Assembly (NCBI GenBank): GCA_032164245.1
Contig: JAVMKO010000002.1
Location: forward strand, 181,232,920-181,296,919
From: Sternotherus odoratus
Lineage: Eukaryota > Chordata > Testudines > Kinosternidae
Reading direction: 5' to 3'
Length of the DNA stretch: 64,000 nucleotides
Below, one piece after another: positions 1 through 11,310 of this stretch. Both the position numbers and the translations under genes were made by a program. Every line of letters starts with the position of its first letter. Positions within the stretch are counted from its first letter, which is position 1. The notes beneath the pieces are model-generated. The model searched no databases. It was not told where the DNA came from and saw only the letters and a list, made by a program, of their open reading frames with translations.

Positions 1-1211
1 TCCAGTATCCTATGTCTGATGGTGGCCTGCACAAGAGGCTTCAGGAATATGGACCAAGAATCGCAGAGGTAGCAAATGTGAGATAAGCTACCCACTATAT
101 TCGGTCTCATGGTAACCAAGAAAGGGATTGTTTATTTTCTATGATTGTTCAATGCTCAGCACAATGGGGCCACAATCCTCATCGGGATCATTCATAATAG
201 AAATATTCACTACTACTCCTAATAAACAGTTGTATTTGAGATCCAAATCTATTTAATTATAAAGATCCTGATCCAATGCCGATTGACATCAATGGGAGCC
301 TTTGAACTGGCTTCAATGGATCAGCTTAAAAAGAAGAACCAATACATACACTAAATATATGTTTTAAAATAGGATTATTTCATTTGCTTCTTTTACATAG
401 ATAGTTTAATCTCTCTAGGTACTATACCACAAACACCATTGTGGTATCTGGGGATGCACATAGCAAGACAGTTTAGTATCTCTTCTGATCTTAGAAGGTT
501 TTACAGCTTACCAGAAACTACTGTGTTTTCTGCCAAACTTCTTTTAATTCAAAATAAAGATTATGGATCCTTTTTTAAAAAAAATACATACATTATGCAA
601 CTTAGGTTCCTAACAGTATGCATTTAAGAATTCATTTTCAAAGCTTTTGCTGCAAGTTTTCTGGTATGTGATTCCATAAAACTTTTGTACCAAAATAGGA
701 ATGAAATAACTTTTGTAGCTAGTGAAACAAAACCACAAAATATCTCTATGTGGTATTATACAGTATACTTTGAAATATTGTAAGTATCACACACACACAT
801 ACATCTGCCTATGGAGTTCTCCTTTGATGTTGCATGCTCATGCCATTATAAAATATACCCTTTCTATTTTAAGAGTGTATCTTTCCTCTGAGCCCAGCTA
901 CATGCATACCATGGAAAAAACATACAAAAGTTGAAAGTTGGTATGATCATGGTGCCAGTGACCACAACCTCCAAGCGTACCTCTAACCTCACACTTGATA
1001 ATGTCCTACGTGGGAAGGGCAGAACCTTCCTGTGGATTTGCTTCCCACAATCCCCCACCACACACACCATAAAGCTGAACTACTGTGGTTGCACCTGGGG
1101 TCCTTACATGGACCCTGGAATCATGAGTGTAATTCATTCCAAATGTTGCTTGAAATACTCAGTGCTGAAGATTAAGCACAACACTATACCCATAATTACA
1201 GAAAATCAAAA
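1..1211. other. AT-rich sequence without a recognised gene
   Basis: No coding frame of convincing length or composition was found. A short CA-rich stretch lies near 788-800. A phrase near 275-310 resembles the dispersed 'tcaatgggagc' motif common in reptile repeats, but no element boundary can be drawn. Probably intron. Confidence 0.5.
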
Positions 1212-1216
1212 GCTAC

Positions 1217-1709
1217 TGTTAGGACCGGAAGACATTGTAACGGGCAACCACTAGGAAGCGCAGTTACGCTTCTGAGTCAACTCCAGGAGAGTGCATAATG
1301 ATTGTATTAGTCTGAGAATGACCTTCTTGTTATCTGTGTGTTTAGGAACCAGTTCCCAGCTGCATGAGTGTTTACCCTGTCTGTGTGAGAACGAATGCGT
1401 GGGAAACCAAATAGGGAAACTAAGGCAGGACTGTGTAACCAACAAGGGCTGACCAATCAGTTTGTTGCTTGCTATTAATGAGATGAGTATGTATGAGATG
1501 CAAATGAGCATGGGTATATCTGTGCTGACATACCTCTTTGGGTTGGGCTTCCTCCTTGAGCTTCTCTAGACATCGCCCGGGTGTGTCAGTCATCTTGTAT
1601 TGCGGCTGTGCTGGCAGATAAGCCCCCCAGCACGAAATGCTGCCCCCTCCAATAAACTCACCACTTTCCAACTAGCCACCTGTGTGAGGCCTCGTTTCTC
1701 CCTGCAACA
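1217..1709 (+). repeat. 5' LTR
   Basis: 493 bp, TG...CA ends. It contains an octamer-type ATGCAAAT (about 1498-1505), a CCAAT box (about 1452) and AATAAA (about 1651). These fit a promoter plus polyadenylation unit. Its partner at 3768-4280 is about 97% identical. Confidence 0.9.
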
Positions 1710-1710
1710 A

Positions 1711-1728
1711 TGGCGCAGCGAGCAGGGT
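1711..1728 (+). promoter_or_regulatory. Candidate tRNA primer-binding site
   Basis: One base after the 5' LTR comes TGGCGCAGCGAGCAGGG. The TGG start is what a minus-strand primer site needs (complement of tRNA CCA). From memory it resembles the complement of a serine tRNA 3' end (TGGCG-AG-GCAGG shared) but with several mismatches, so the tRNA is only a guess. Confidence 0.5.
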
Positions 1729-3767
1729 GGGGCAGACGACCCCCACAGGTGGCCGAAGGCAGGGGAAGTAAGGCAGCGGCTGCCGACCTGGCAGCGCAGA
1801 CCAGGATGGGCCCCGGTGGAGCGATGGGGGGGCCGGCTGTGCATGTGAGTGCCGGTCGTGAGCCAGCTGGTGGTCTGGGACGGAGCGGCGCGCTATCGGT
1901 GAGTGCCATGGCTGTGTCTACCTGGCTCTGAGCCCAGGAAGGGAGTCTCTGCGGCGGCAGAGGCTCTAGAAAGTAGAAAGCAGGATCGGTCCCAGGTGAG
2001 CGGAGCCTTCTGCAAGGGCAGAAGGTAAAAACGAGCAGGATCGAGCCCAGGCTGTGGGGGCTGCCTACAGAGAGAGAGATAAAACCGGATGGAATCTCTG
2101 GAAGCAGTGATTAAGTGAAAATTGGCAGCAGAAAGCTTCTTGGACTGAGAGTAACCTTGAGAGAAACAGCACATCAGCCGCTCGAGACATGGGGGGCCAT
2201 AGAAGTGTGGAGGGACCGCAGCGGTGCGGAAAGCCACAAGTACATGGGAGGACCGTCTAAAGAGGCGGGGGGCCATGCAGGTGTAGAAGGACCGCAGAAG
2301 TGTGGGAGGCCACAGCGACATGGGAGACCGTGGTGAAGTGCAGTAGAGTGTGTTGTCAACAGATGCCGGAAAGCAGGTGCAAAGCCCGTTTTAATTAAGT
2401 AGGAGCAAAAGCCCGTTCTGTTGCCCAAGTCAGAGTGATTACAGCAGCCCACTAAGAGACCCTGGGACCTGACATTGGCAACATCTCAAGTTTCTCCCCA
2501 GCCTCAGGGAGCGGAAAGGTTTACCCCGACCCCGTGCTCAGTATCAACCTGCGAGCATGGGGGGAGAGGGGGTTGAAAGAATCATATTGTGGTTTTAAAA
2601 TGTGTCATACCTTTAAGAGAGTCTGTGTAGAGTTAGTAGTAGAAGCTTTTGGGCCAAGAGCCAAATGTTAGCAGTTAGCCCAAGAGCTGGCCGGCTGCCC
2701 AGCAAGTCCAGCTGTGTTCCACCCAGCAGCCCCCCTCTTTCCTACGCGGGGGGAAGAAGAAGAGAAAAAAGCAGAAAGCAGTCTGATTTTTAAGGACGGA
2801 GCTAAAAGAAAAAAGCCAGAATAGGAGGGAGTGTGAACGAGTCTAATAATATCTTTGTCTCTGAGTTTGTGAAGCCACCTGGTTGCAAGCAAGACCTGGC
2901 AGCAGACAAGTGTGTGGATGAACTGGCTTCCACCCCCCCAGCAGTTGGAATCCACGTAGGCAAGCGCCAAGATGCAGACGGAGGGGCGCCCCATGGAGGC
3001 ACAGGGCCAGAGTCTCGCCCTAGCTTTGCCAAGAGTCAGCCTGGCAGGGCCCAGAGCCGAACAGCGTGTAAATACAAGTACATCAGCTTCCTGACGAGAT
3101 GGACACCGTAGAAGACCTGGTCCAATTGTTGAGTCCGGGCCAGGCTCTCTAGATGTGAGCACGACCGCACACCTCTGGCTAGCCAACGCCAGGGTGTGCT
3201 GTCAGTGGCCCGCCTTGTTTTTTGTTTGTCTTGTTTGCAGAGTTAACCCTTGACTCCCTGGACGAGTACAGCAGAGATGAGAAGCTAGATGCTATAGCCT
3301 ATGAGAACCAGGCGGCTGCCTCCCCCCATGTGGGAGGCAGAGACCGCTTTGTAATATGTGCTTGTTCACCTCCTTTCACAGGTGCAAAGTGAAGCAACAG
3401 CGATCGTGGAAGCCGCTCTCCTCCCCGTGCCTGGCCAGTGCCTGATGAGCTGCTCCAAGACAGAAGCAGGAGCTGTAGTCATCTGAGAAGCGATGAGAAG
3501 AGAGAAGAGCTAGTGTTAGCTTTGAGTATTTGTGTTGTTTTGTAGTTAGCTTTGAGTATTTGTGTTGTTTTGTAGTTAGCTTTGTGTGTGTCTGAGTAGA
3601 AGGCCAAAGGTCAAGGGAGGCCTCAAGTGCCTCTGATGCTTGTCTCCTTCACCCTCCCTTTCCTTGTGTGTGTGCAGAAAAGAGAGGGGGCACCTTGGTA
3701 TTCAGTGCCCCCATTGTTTGTGTTGCCCTCTTGTTCCCTGGAGTCTCGTCAGAAGCGTGGAGAGGGA
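1729..3767 (+). other. Internal region of the LTR element, apparently non-coding
   Basis: Frames here are short and show no retroviral motif. The part near 2190-2335 is built of degenerate repeats around 'ggaccgcag...catggg', which explains the low-complexity frames on both strands. Around 3513-3573 a ~31-bp unit (gttagctttgagtatttgtg...) is repeated in tandem, with a third partial copy. A purine run (gtggagaggga, 3757-3767) abuts the 3' LTR and is the likely plus-strand primer. Confidence 0.6.
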
Positions 3768-4280
3768 TGTTAGGACCGAAAGACATTGTAACGGGCAACC
3801 ACTAAGAAGCGCAGTTACGCTTCTGAGTCAACTCCAGGAGAGTGCATAATGATTGTATTAGTCTGAGAATGACCTTCTTGTTATCTGTGTGTTTAGGAAC
3901 CAGTTCCCAGCTGCATGAGTGTTTACCCTGTCTGTGTGAGAACGAATGCGTGAGAAACCAAATAGGGAAACTAAAGCAGGACTGCGTAACTAACAAGTGC
4001 TGACCAATCAGTTTGTTGCTTGCTATTAATGAGATGAGTATGTATGAGATGCAAATGAGCATGAGTATATCTGTGCTGACATACCTCTTTGGGTTAGGCT
4101 TCCTCCTTGGGCTTCTCTAGACATCTCCCGGGTGTGTCAGTCATCTTGTATTGCGGCTGTGCTGGCAGATAAGCCCCCCCAGCACGAAATGCCGCTCCCT
4201 CCAATAAACTCACCGCTTTCCAACTAGCCACATGTGTGAGGCCTCGTTTCTCCCGGCAACGAGATAAGCCCCCTGCAACA
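3768..4280 (+). repeat. 3' LTR with a small terminal insertion
   Basis: 513 bp, collinear with the 5' LTR. Near the end it has about 20 extra bases containing 'agataagcccc', a phrase also found about 90 bases upstream in the LTR, so the insertion looks like a local template-slip duplication. It ends GCAACA and is followed by GCTAC. Confidence 0.9.
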
Positions 4281-4285
4281 GCTAC

Positions 4286-4759
4286 TAAATCATAATAGTT
4301 TGGAGACTGCAAAGGTTCACATTTTCCAAAAGAACAATTGGTACCATCATCTCTGTGGAGACTGTGTGACTGAACAAATTAAATCAAATCTACCCAGTGA
4401 AATGCAACACCAGAAAGTTTGAAGAACATATACTGTGTGAGGATCAACACTTGGTATAGTTAATAGTGCTTTAAGAAGCTGCCTCGTTACCATGGCAATC
4501 TACCAGACCCAGGAGTCACTTTATAAGGGCATTGCTGTGATAAGTACCACTTCATGAGGCCATGGGAGAATTGTAGCAGTGAAGCTCAAGCTGCAGGGTA
4601 TTTCCTGCGGAGTGGGGCAGAGGGAGGGGCAGGGTTGCCATTTGTCCGGGTTTTACCCAATTTTTGGTTTCTGTGTTGGGGTGCCATTTAGGGTTGCCAA
4701 GTGCCCAGTTTTCAGGAACCTGGATCCCAAACCAAGAGTCCAGTTCCTGCAGATCAGAG
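4286..4759. other. No gene; possible unclassified repeat
   Basis: Two similar phrases, 'gggttgccatttgtcc' (about 4632) and 'gggttgccaagtgccc' (about 4691), suggest part of a dispersed repeat. No family assignment is made. Confidence 0.3.
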
Positions 4760-5040
4760 GGAGGCACTGGGTCATTAACCCATGCCAGCCCCTGCTCATT
4801 ATTTACCATTCCCCAATTTTTGTGTCATCTGCAAACTTTATTTGTGATAATTTTATGTTTTCTTCCAGGCCACTGACAAAAAATGTTAAAAAGTGTAAGG
4901 CTAAGAACTGATCCCTTTGGGGCTCCACCAGAAACAAACCCATTCCCTGAATATTCCCCATTTACAACTGCATTTTAAAACCTAACCGTTGGTCACTTTT
5001 TAGTCAACTTAATGTGTGCCATGTTAATTGTATTAGAGAG
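4760..5040 (-). repeat. CR1-type LINE fragment, antisense
   Basis: Contains 'gtcatctgcaaacttt', 'ttttcttccaggccactgac' and 'ctgatccctttggggctcca' in this order, which I recognise as the antisense of avian and reptilian CR1 LINEs. It is 5'- and 3'-truncated and decayed, with no open RT frame. Confidence 0.65.
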
Positions 5041-5133
5041 ACAAGGTGGGTAATGTAATGTCTTTTACTGGAATAGCTTCCATTGGTGAAAGAGAGACGC
5101 TTTTGAGCTTGCAGTTTGACTTTTTTATTCATA

Positions 5134-5780
5134 CGGTAGAACTTCAAAGATACAAACACCACAGTTAGACTGACCAGTCAACGAGACAGTATGTGAAACT
5201 GGAAGTAACCAATCAGGCAGCAGCAGAGATAAAACAAACAAAAAAAGGCAAATACTGTACTGTGCCTGTATTGCATCTTGAAGGCAAGCACATCTGGGCT
5301 GCCTGTCCTCCCCTCCCCCACCCATGGGGCACCCACTTAAAGCTACGAGTAGAAGACACAGATTTGCAGGCAAAGCTGTGAACCCTACGGCCAATCTAAG
5401 CCAGCCAGAACAGGAGCAGCTCTGGCGTCTGCACTTTCCTGTAATTGTTGGGTGTTGTTTTCACCCCTCTTTCCCCAGCCAGGGGGGGAATAAAGGGAGG
5501 TGTTGTTTTCACCCCTTCCCACCAGAAGGGGGATGAGCTGTTTTCATCACTAGCCTTCCTCCTCAACACCACTTGGTCGAGACGGGGGACAAGCTTGTTC
5601 GGCCCGGGAAAGAAGCTGCCTGAAAGGAAGCTGCATAACTGCCCGGCCTGGTGTGTGAACTACTGAAGCAAGAGCTGCATTTTGTACCGTTGTGTTTCTC
5701 TGTCAGTATGGAGTTATGAACATTTCAGAGTTAAGGACAACCTCCATTCCCGAGGTATCCATAATGCAGAGGTTCTACTG
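5134..5780. mobile_element. Tigger/pogo-type (TcMar) non-autonomous DNA transposon
   Basis: The left end CGGTAGAACTTCAAAGATAC and the right end (inverse complement CAGTAGAACCTCTGCATTAT) form imperfect terminal inverted repeats. They sit between TA dinucleotides at 5132-5133 and 5781-5782, the Tc1/mariner target duplication. The 'cagtagaacctc' tip is typical of Tigger-like elements. No transposase frame is present in its ~650 bp. Confidence 0.7.
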
Positions 5781-5782
5781 TA

Positions 5783-6947
5783 TTTAGAAGTTACAGAACT
5801 ACACATAACCCACTACTTGCAAATGTAGTATGCTGGAGGTTTTTCCCCATGAGATTTTGTGGGGGACAATTTTTTTAAAAATTCAAATTTTTGTGTGTGT
5901 GTGTGGGGGGGGGTTGTGCAGAATTACATTTTTGTGTACTTCTGAATTTTTGTTTTGAAATTGTGCAAAAATGCCTACTTCCTCTAATTATTAATTTATT
6001 ATTTTATTTTTTCCCCTTGGACATATGAGAAAATATTTAAAAAGTATAAAGTGAAAGAAAATAACACATTATTTTTTAAAAAAGGCTACTTTCTGCTTTG
6101 TTTTCCAACTAGCAAAAGATAGAAATAATCTAAGTGGGGAAAAGTAGGTTTTTTCCCACAATTTCTTAATTCTTAAGAAATATTTCCAAAGAAACCCATT
6201 ATTTCCAAAAGAGAAAATTTCAAATGAGAAAAAATGTACATTTTTCCAGCCAGCTCTACTTGCAAATTCATAGTAGCTTCATATTCTGGGTAGCTGTGCT
6301 GAGATAGATGAGAGAAAATAGTTATCTATAAACTTTTCTAATGCATAAAAACACAATTTTGAGGAGGAATCTTCCACCATTGCTGTCTGTGCTGCACCTG
6401 AGGAGTACATAAAAAGAGGACTTTGGGCCACTGTACAGTAGTTATTCAGTACTGTCCTTAGTACAGTGCTGTACTTAGTATAATATTATCATTACTACTG
6501 TACTAAGTTTCTTGCCATCAATTCAGCACTATTCATGAACACTACAAAATTATGCAAAATAATATTTTGATAACAGAAATGCAACTTAATTCCGCAATTC
6601 CTCTGTAGTAGTCTGGGATTCTTTCAGCCTAAACCACCCATAGAGAAACTCAATACATCTGTTTGGAGAGAGTATTCAGGCTATGTGGTCTAAGAATTAT
6701 ATTTATTTTATGTACATTTATGTACATTCAATAACTTAATTGAAAATAGTAAGAAGCACTACATGTACATTTATGGTAATAGGATATCATTTATTTCCTC
6801 CATTAAGTACTATAGTGAATTGTTTTTATTATGGCTTGATTTAGAAATCCCAACTAGGAACAACTGATTTTTCTGAATACATTTTTCCTAATGTGTGAGT
6901 GCTAATGCAATTCTTATTGTTTTTATTTTCCCACAAACCTTATAGGC
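5783..6947. other. AT-rich sequence without a recognised gene
   Basis: Contains a GT run followed by a G run (about 5894-5913) and short tandem 'atgtacattt' copies near 6711-6727. No coding potential or element boundary is seen. Confidence 0.5.
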
Positions 6948-7203
6948 TATGTTTACACTACATGCGTGCATACACAGGCTAGCACAAATATAAATAGCAA
7001 TGTAGCCATGGTGACACAGGTAATGACAGAGGAGGTACAGCTGAGCTGTGCAAGTATACAAATCAATTTCAGGAGGTTGTGTGCTCAGCCTGGCCGCCAC
7101 CGCTGCTACCAGCACTACTATAGCTACCCTGCTATTTGTACTCGTGCTACCTTGATGAGAGCTAGCCCAGGTAGGTATATACAAACATGGGAATCACATC
7201 CCT
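6948..7203. mobile_element. MITE-like repeat with 'tatgtttacactac' end
   Basis: Starts 'ggctatgtttacactac' and ends with a decayed 'aggtatatacaaacatggga...tcacatccc'. I recognise this pattern from abundant reptile MITEs of the hAT/Harbinger-like type, whose outer ends read 'tatgtctacac'. No transposase. Boundaries are approximate. Confidence 0.5.
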
Positions 7204-7371
7204 AGCTCATCTTGTAGACCTCGCCAGAGTTTCCATTATGCTCTGTCCTTCTAAGCCACTTTAAAACACTAATGAATATGTAGCACCTATCTTCAATAAG
7301 AAGTACACTCACCCTTTCAATGAGCTTTCATAGTATGTAAGAGGACACATTTAATCAACAGCAGTGGTTTT

Positions 7372-7566
7372 CAACCTATGTTCTGAGGATCCCTGGGGGT
7401 CTCACAGACTATGTCTAAGGGGTCCGCAGCTGAAAACTACTGTTCTATGGCAAAGACGAAGAACAGTAGTTTTCTATTTGTAGGCCATGGAACTTCTGGA
7501 AGTCTGCAGATCAAATCTAAGATTTCCAAAAGGGGTCCACAAATTTAAAACAATTTTAAACCCCTG
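7372..7566 (+). mobile_element. hAT-type MITE
   Basis: Begins CAGTGGTTTTCAACC and ends ACCCCTG, typical hAT tips. Flanks atcaacag / atctatag could be a decayed 8-bp duplication. It has inner 'ggggtccgcagctgaaaac' and 'aaaaggggtccacaaa' phrases. A related inverted fragment lies 290 bp downstream. Confidence 0.6.
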
Positions 7567-7854
7567 ATCTATAGCATCTATAGCATCCCATAAAGCTCTG
7601 CGTAACCTCTATGAATCTGCTGGTGCTCTAATTTTTTGTTATTATAATTTTCTAATCTTCAGTAAGATACTTACATCCATTTTATATTCTGTGTGTGTTA
7701 GTAATTTCTTGCTGCACAACTCCCCTCCTCCCCACACTTTCTTTTTCCTTTGGTTATTTTGTACCAGGTTTAATAGGCTGCCTTTTCGTGTTTAATCTTT
7801 AGCAGGTTAGTAAATAGCAGAGCAACTTCTGATAACTAAAGATTTCAGTGCTTC

Positions 7855-7969
7855 TGTGGTCTACAAATTGAAAACTACTGTTCTTTGTCTTTGTTTTCAA
7901 CTGCGGACCCTGAGACATAGTGTACAGACTGCCAGGGATCCTCAGAACAAAACCACTATTGTAGATTAC
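7855..7969 (-). repeat. Inverted fragment related to the hAT MITE at 7372
   Basis: Read on the minus strand it follows the left part of the 7372 element (gttttgttctgaggatccct, then the 'ggtccgcagttgaaaac' phrase). It is an independent, more decayed copy in the opposite orientation. Confidence 0.6.
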
Positions 7970-8966
7970 ATATGTGTCTTCTTACATATTCTGATACTAC
8001 TTGGTGCTTTAATCTTTCCAAAGTCGCTGGAAAATACATGACACTCTCCAAACAGTCCCAAAAGAGTTTTCAAACCACTGAACCATATAATCATTTTCAA
8101 CCTTTACCAAAAATACATTTAATGAAAAGCCAGAGATAAACTTGATTACTGCCTGAATTTAACAACGCAATGTACACCTTCAAGGTTTCGTGAAGATCTT
8201 TTTAAAAGCCACCTGAAAATTCCACATAATATTTGTGCACTCTCCTCATAGAACTAATTATAGTGTGCTTACAGTTACATTCACAGGCAAACCATTTGCT
8301 GAGCCATTTTAAAAAAAGACAGGAACTTTTCTGCTAAAAAATGCTAAAATTCAAGAGATGAGACACCCTTCCCCTTCACATACAAAGCGGTTGATGCAGC
8401 ACAAATCACCAGTCCCCAGCTGTCTTTTGTAAAATGAGATTAAATGTGGCTGGCTCTAGTCTTCATTCTTAAATAGAACTGCTCTCAAACTTCACTCCCA
8501 CTAGCTAACTTTACACTGAAAAGCAAAACTTGACTCAGCTAAAATTCATGACTTTTTTACTGCTTCATACAATGGCTTCTCTTTTGGATCTCTTCCTATG
8601 TCCTCTCCCCACTCTGGTTCAATAAGATTAATATGTGCCTAGGCAGCATTAATAATTCATATTGGTAAGTGGAAGATCACTTAGCAGTGACTTGTTTGAT
8701 TGCAGTGCTCTGAAATCCTTGACAACAAAATCAAATTTAAGAGCAAACATGAATGGCATATTAGGTTGCTATGACAAGGTTTACAGACCCTGTCCAGAGA
8801 TTGACAGCAAAAAGGATTAACCGTCTCTGTCTAGTTAGAGACAATTAGCCTGGGCTAATTTCAAGAACTTGCAGGATAAGAAATCTGGACCAGCCATGAG
8901 GAATTAAGTTCAGATCTAAAATTCTGCTTTATTATACAATTTCTATGTATGTATGTATCTATCTAT
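7970..8966. other. No gene recognised
   Basis: AT-rich sequence ending in a short tetranucleotide tract (tgta/tcta repeats, about 8947-8967). Nothing else was seen. Confidence 0.5.
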
Positions 8967-9234
8967 CTCTATATATATAAAAAAGTCAAATGGTGTATGC
9001 GTGTATGTATGTATGCGTGTATGTACGTGCACTTACTCCTTTCACACCGTTTGAGCTAGAGACTTACAATTTGGTACAGTTAGAGGTCTTAGGGTCCTAA
9101 TCAGGGTAAGAGTCGAAAATTTTTCAAATCTCACCTCTGACGCCCCCCAGGGGTGAAATTATTTAAAGGCCAATCACATCAGCTGGGCAGCTGCTGTTCT
9201 CTGTGACATAGTTATGATGTCATAATGCCCCCTC

Positions 9235-9792
9235 CAACGGACCCTGCATTCGCTCAGCTCTCTGCCCCCTCCCCCCTCCAATGGACCCCACACTCGCTCA
9301 GCTCTCCGCCCCCTCCCCCCTCCAACGGACCCCGCACTCCCTCAGCTCTCTGCCCCCTCCCCACCTCCTACGGACCTGAGCAACGCCTGGTATTTTCGCT
9401 AGTATATATATAAAAGTCAAATGGTGTATGCGTGCGTGCGTGCATGTACGTTCCCTTACTCCTTCCACACCATTTGAGCTAGAGACTTGAAATTTGGTAC
9501 AGTTATAGGCTTTAGGGTCCTAATCAGGGTAAGAATCGAAAATTTTTCAAATCTCACCTCTGACACCCCCCAGGGATGAAATTCTTTAAAGCCCATTCAC
9601 ATCAGCTGGGCAGCAGGTTAACACCTGCTGTTATGTGTGACATAGTTATGATGTAATCATACCCCCCTCCAGCGGACCCCGCACTTGCTCAGCTCTGCCC
9701 CCTCCCCCCCTCCAACGGCCTCCGCACTCGCTCAGCTCTCCCCTCCCCCCCTCCAACAGCCCCCCCCCACTTGCTCAGCTCTCTCCCCCCTC
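9235..9792. repeat. 558-bp tandem duplication, first copy
   Basis: Every stretch I compared between 9235-9792 and 9793-10350 matches at an offset of exactly 558 bp, including homopolymer C runs. Such identity means either a very recent duplication or an assembly artefact. Confidence 0.85.
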
Positions 9793-10350
9793 CAACGGAC
9801 CCTGCATTCGCTCAGCTCTCTGCCCCCTCCCCCCTCCAATGGACCCCACACTCGCTCAGCTCTCCGCCCCCTCCCCCCTCCAACGGACCCCGCACTCCCT
9901 CAGCTCTCTGCCCCCTCCCCACCTCCTACGGACCTGAGCAACGCCTGGTATTTTCGCTAGTATATATATAAAAGTCAAATGGTGTATGCGTGCGTGCGTG
10001 CATGTACGTTCCCTTACTCCTTCCACACCATTTGAGCTAGAGACTTGAAATTTGGTACAGTTATAGGCTTTAGGGTCCTAATCAGGGTAAGAATCGAAAA
10101 TTTTTCAAATCTCACCTCTGACACCCCCCAGGGATGAAATTCTTTAAAGCCCATTCACATCAGCTGGGCAGCAGGTTAACACCTGCTGTTATGTGTGACA
10201 TAGTTATGATGTAATCATACCCCCCTCCAGCGGACCCCGCACTTGCTCAGCTCTGCCCCCTCCCCCCCTCCAACGGCCTCCGCACTCGCTCAGCTCTCCC
10301 CTCCCCCCCTCCAACAGCCCCCCCCCACTTGCTCAGCTCTCTCCCCCCTC
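9793..10350. repeat. 558-bp tandem duplication, second copy
   Basis: Copy of 9235-9792 at a constant offset of 558. Similarity breaks after 'caacggaccc' near 10350, where the minisatellite expands differently. Confidence 0.85.
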
Positions 10351-10625
10351 CAACGGACCCCGCACTCGATCAGCTCTCTCCCCCTCCCCCTCCAACGCCC
10401 CCCCTACTCGCTCAGCTCTCTCCCCCCTCCAAAGGCCCCCCCACTCGCTCAACTCTCTCCCCCCTCCAACGGCTCCCCCACTCGCTCAGCTCTCTCCCCC
10501 CTCCAACGGCTCCCCCACTCGCTCAGCTCTCTCCCCCCTCCAATGGCTCCCCCACTCGCTCAGCTCTCTCCCCCCTCCAACGGACCCCACACTCGGTCAG
10601 CTCTCTCCCCCCTTCCCCCCTCCGA
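10351..10625. repeat. C-rich minisatellite, ~32-36-bp unit
   Basis: About eight degenerate units of the form 'ctcgctcagctctctccccc' plus 'ctccaacgg(a/c)cccc'. The strand asymmetry (almost no G on plus) gives spurious proline/serine/leucine-rich frames. Confidence 0.8.
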
Positions 10626-10656
10626 CGGACCAGAGCAACGCCGGGTATTTTTGCTA

Positions 10657-11310
10657 GTGATTTTATAAAATCCCCAAATGCTTTTCTTGCTCCTCTGTGC
10701 CCAGAGTCTGCACCTCTGCACAGATGTTCAACAGAAAAGATAATGTAATGCTGTATGTTTTTCAATACTGCGTTCCTGCCATTTTAGTGTATTCGAACCA
10801 AAAAAGTTAATCAAGGCTCATAAAGCAAAAGCCTCACAACTCGGTTGTAAGCTTTTCATTCACATTTTTCAGTTGTATCATTTATTTGCATATCAAGAGT
10901 CAATATGTGTTCTCTAATTAAGTAAATAACAATCAAAGTTTGTAATCATGGGTTGCTAATAGAAAGTTGTAATGGTCAATTACAATTTATTGGTAAATTT
11001 GTTTATCACTCTGTTGTCAGCATGTAGCCTTTAATTATTAGCACACTAATGTAAAAGCACATTATTCTTAAGGAACTCCACAAGCAGGAGGCAACTAGAT
11101 TGATGAAGTGGGTTTGATACATTTTAGAGACTATTTATACTGCATTCACAGCTACATTTTGATCATTTACATATATTTACATTTTCCTTTTAAAATGAGT
11201 ATATAGCTGCATAACTGAGATCTATTTTAAGATTAGTATAACCAAGTATTGTACATTTTATACAATTCATTGTAATTCTGTGCAATTCACTGCCACAATG
11301 CATCCTCTGC
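10657..11310. other. No gene recognised
   Basis: AT-rich, probably intronic. No repeats or frames of note. Confidence 0.5.

Larger units (their letters stand above)
1217..4280 (+). mobile_element. Complete non-autonomous LTR retroelement with 5-bp target duplication
   Basis: Two direct long terminal repeats (1217-1709 and 3768-4280), both starting TGTTAGGACC and ending GCAACA, enclose about 2.06 kb. The element is flanked by the 5-bp direct repeat GCTAC (1212-1216 and 4281-4285), the footprint of integrase-mediated insertion. I counted about 16 substitutions between the LTRs plus one ~20-bp insertion near the end of the 3' copy, so they are roughly 97% identical and the insertion is moderately young. 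The interior has no recognisable gag, protease, RT, integrase or env, so it would need enzymes in trans. The AATAAA in the LTR and the purine-rich run before the 3' LTR set the orientation as plus. Whether it derives from an endogenous retrovirus or a gypsy element cannot be told. Confidence 0.9.
8967..10656. repeat. Composite tandem array of a C-rich dispersed element
   Basis: Three head-to-tail units begin at about 8967, 9408 and 9966. Each starts 'tatatataaaagtcaaatgg', then has a conserved block ('tttgagctagagactt...aatttggtacag', 'cacctctgac..cccccagg') and ends in a C-rich minisatellite followed by 'gagcaacgccTGGTATTTTcGCTAGTA'-like sequence. The first unit is visibly diverged; the second and third share an exact duplication. 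The recurring tail and CTAGT ending suggest a mobile element, perhaps Helitron-like, but no Rep or helicase is present and the class is a guess. Long frames here are C-rich repeat translation, not genes. Confidence 0.6.

Noticed and set aside
2115..2452. Frames inside the LTR element at 1217-4280 as possible gag
   Set aside because: The peptides are translations of a short tandem 'gcaggaccgcagaag'-type repeat. No zinc knuckle, capsid or protease signature.
10351..10625. Regularly spaced repeats that could suggest a CRISPR-like array
   Set aside because: The units are contiguous and degenerate without unique spacers, in a vertebrate context. It is a minisatellite.
9225..10748. Proline/serine/leucine-rich frames of 60-140 codons
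   Set aside because: Produced by the C-rich minisatellite. The same peptide repeats appear in two frames; no independent coding evidence.
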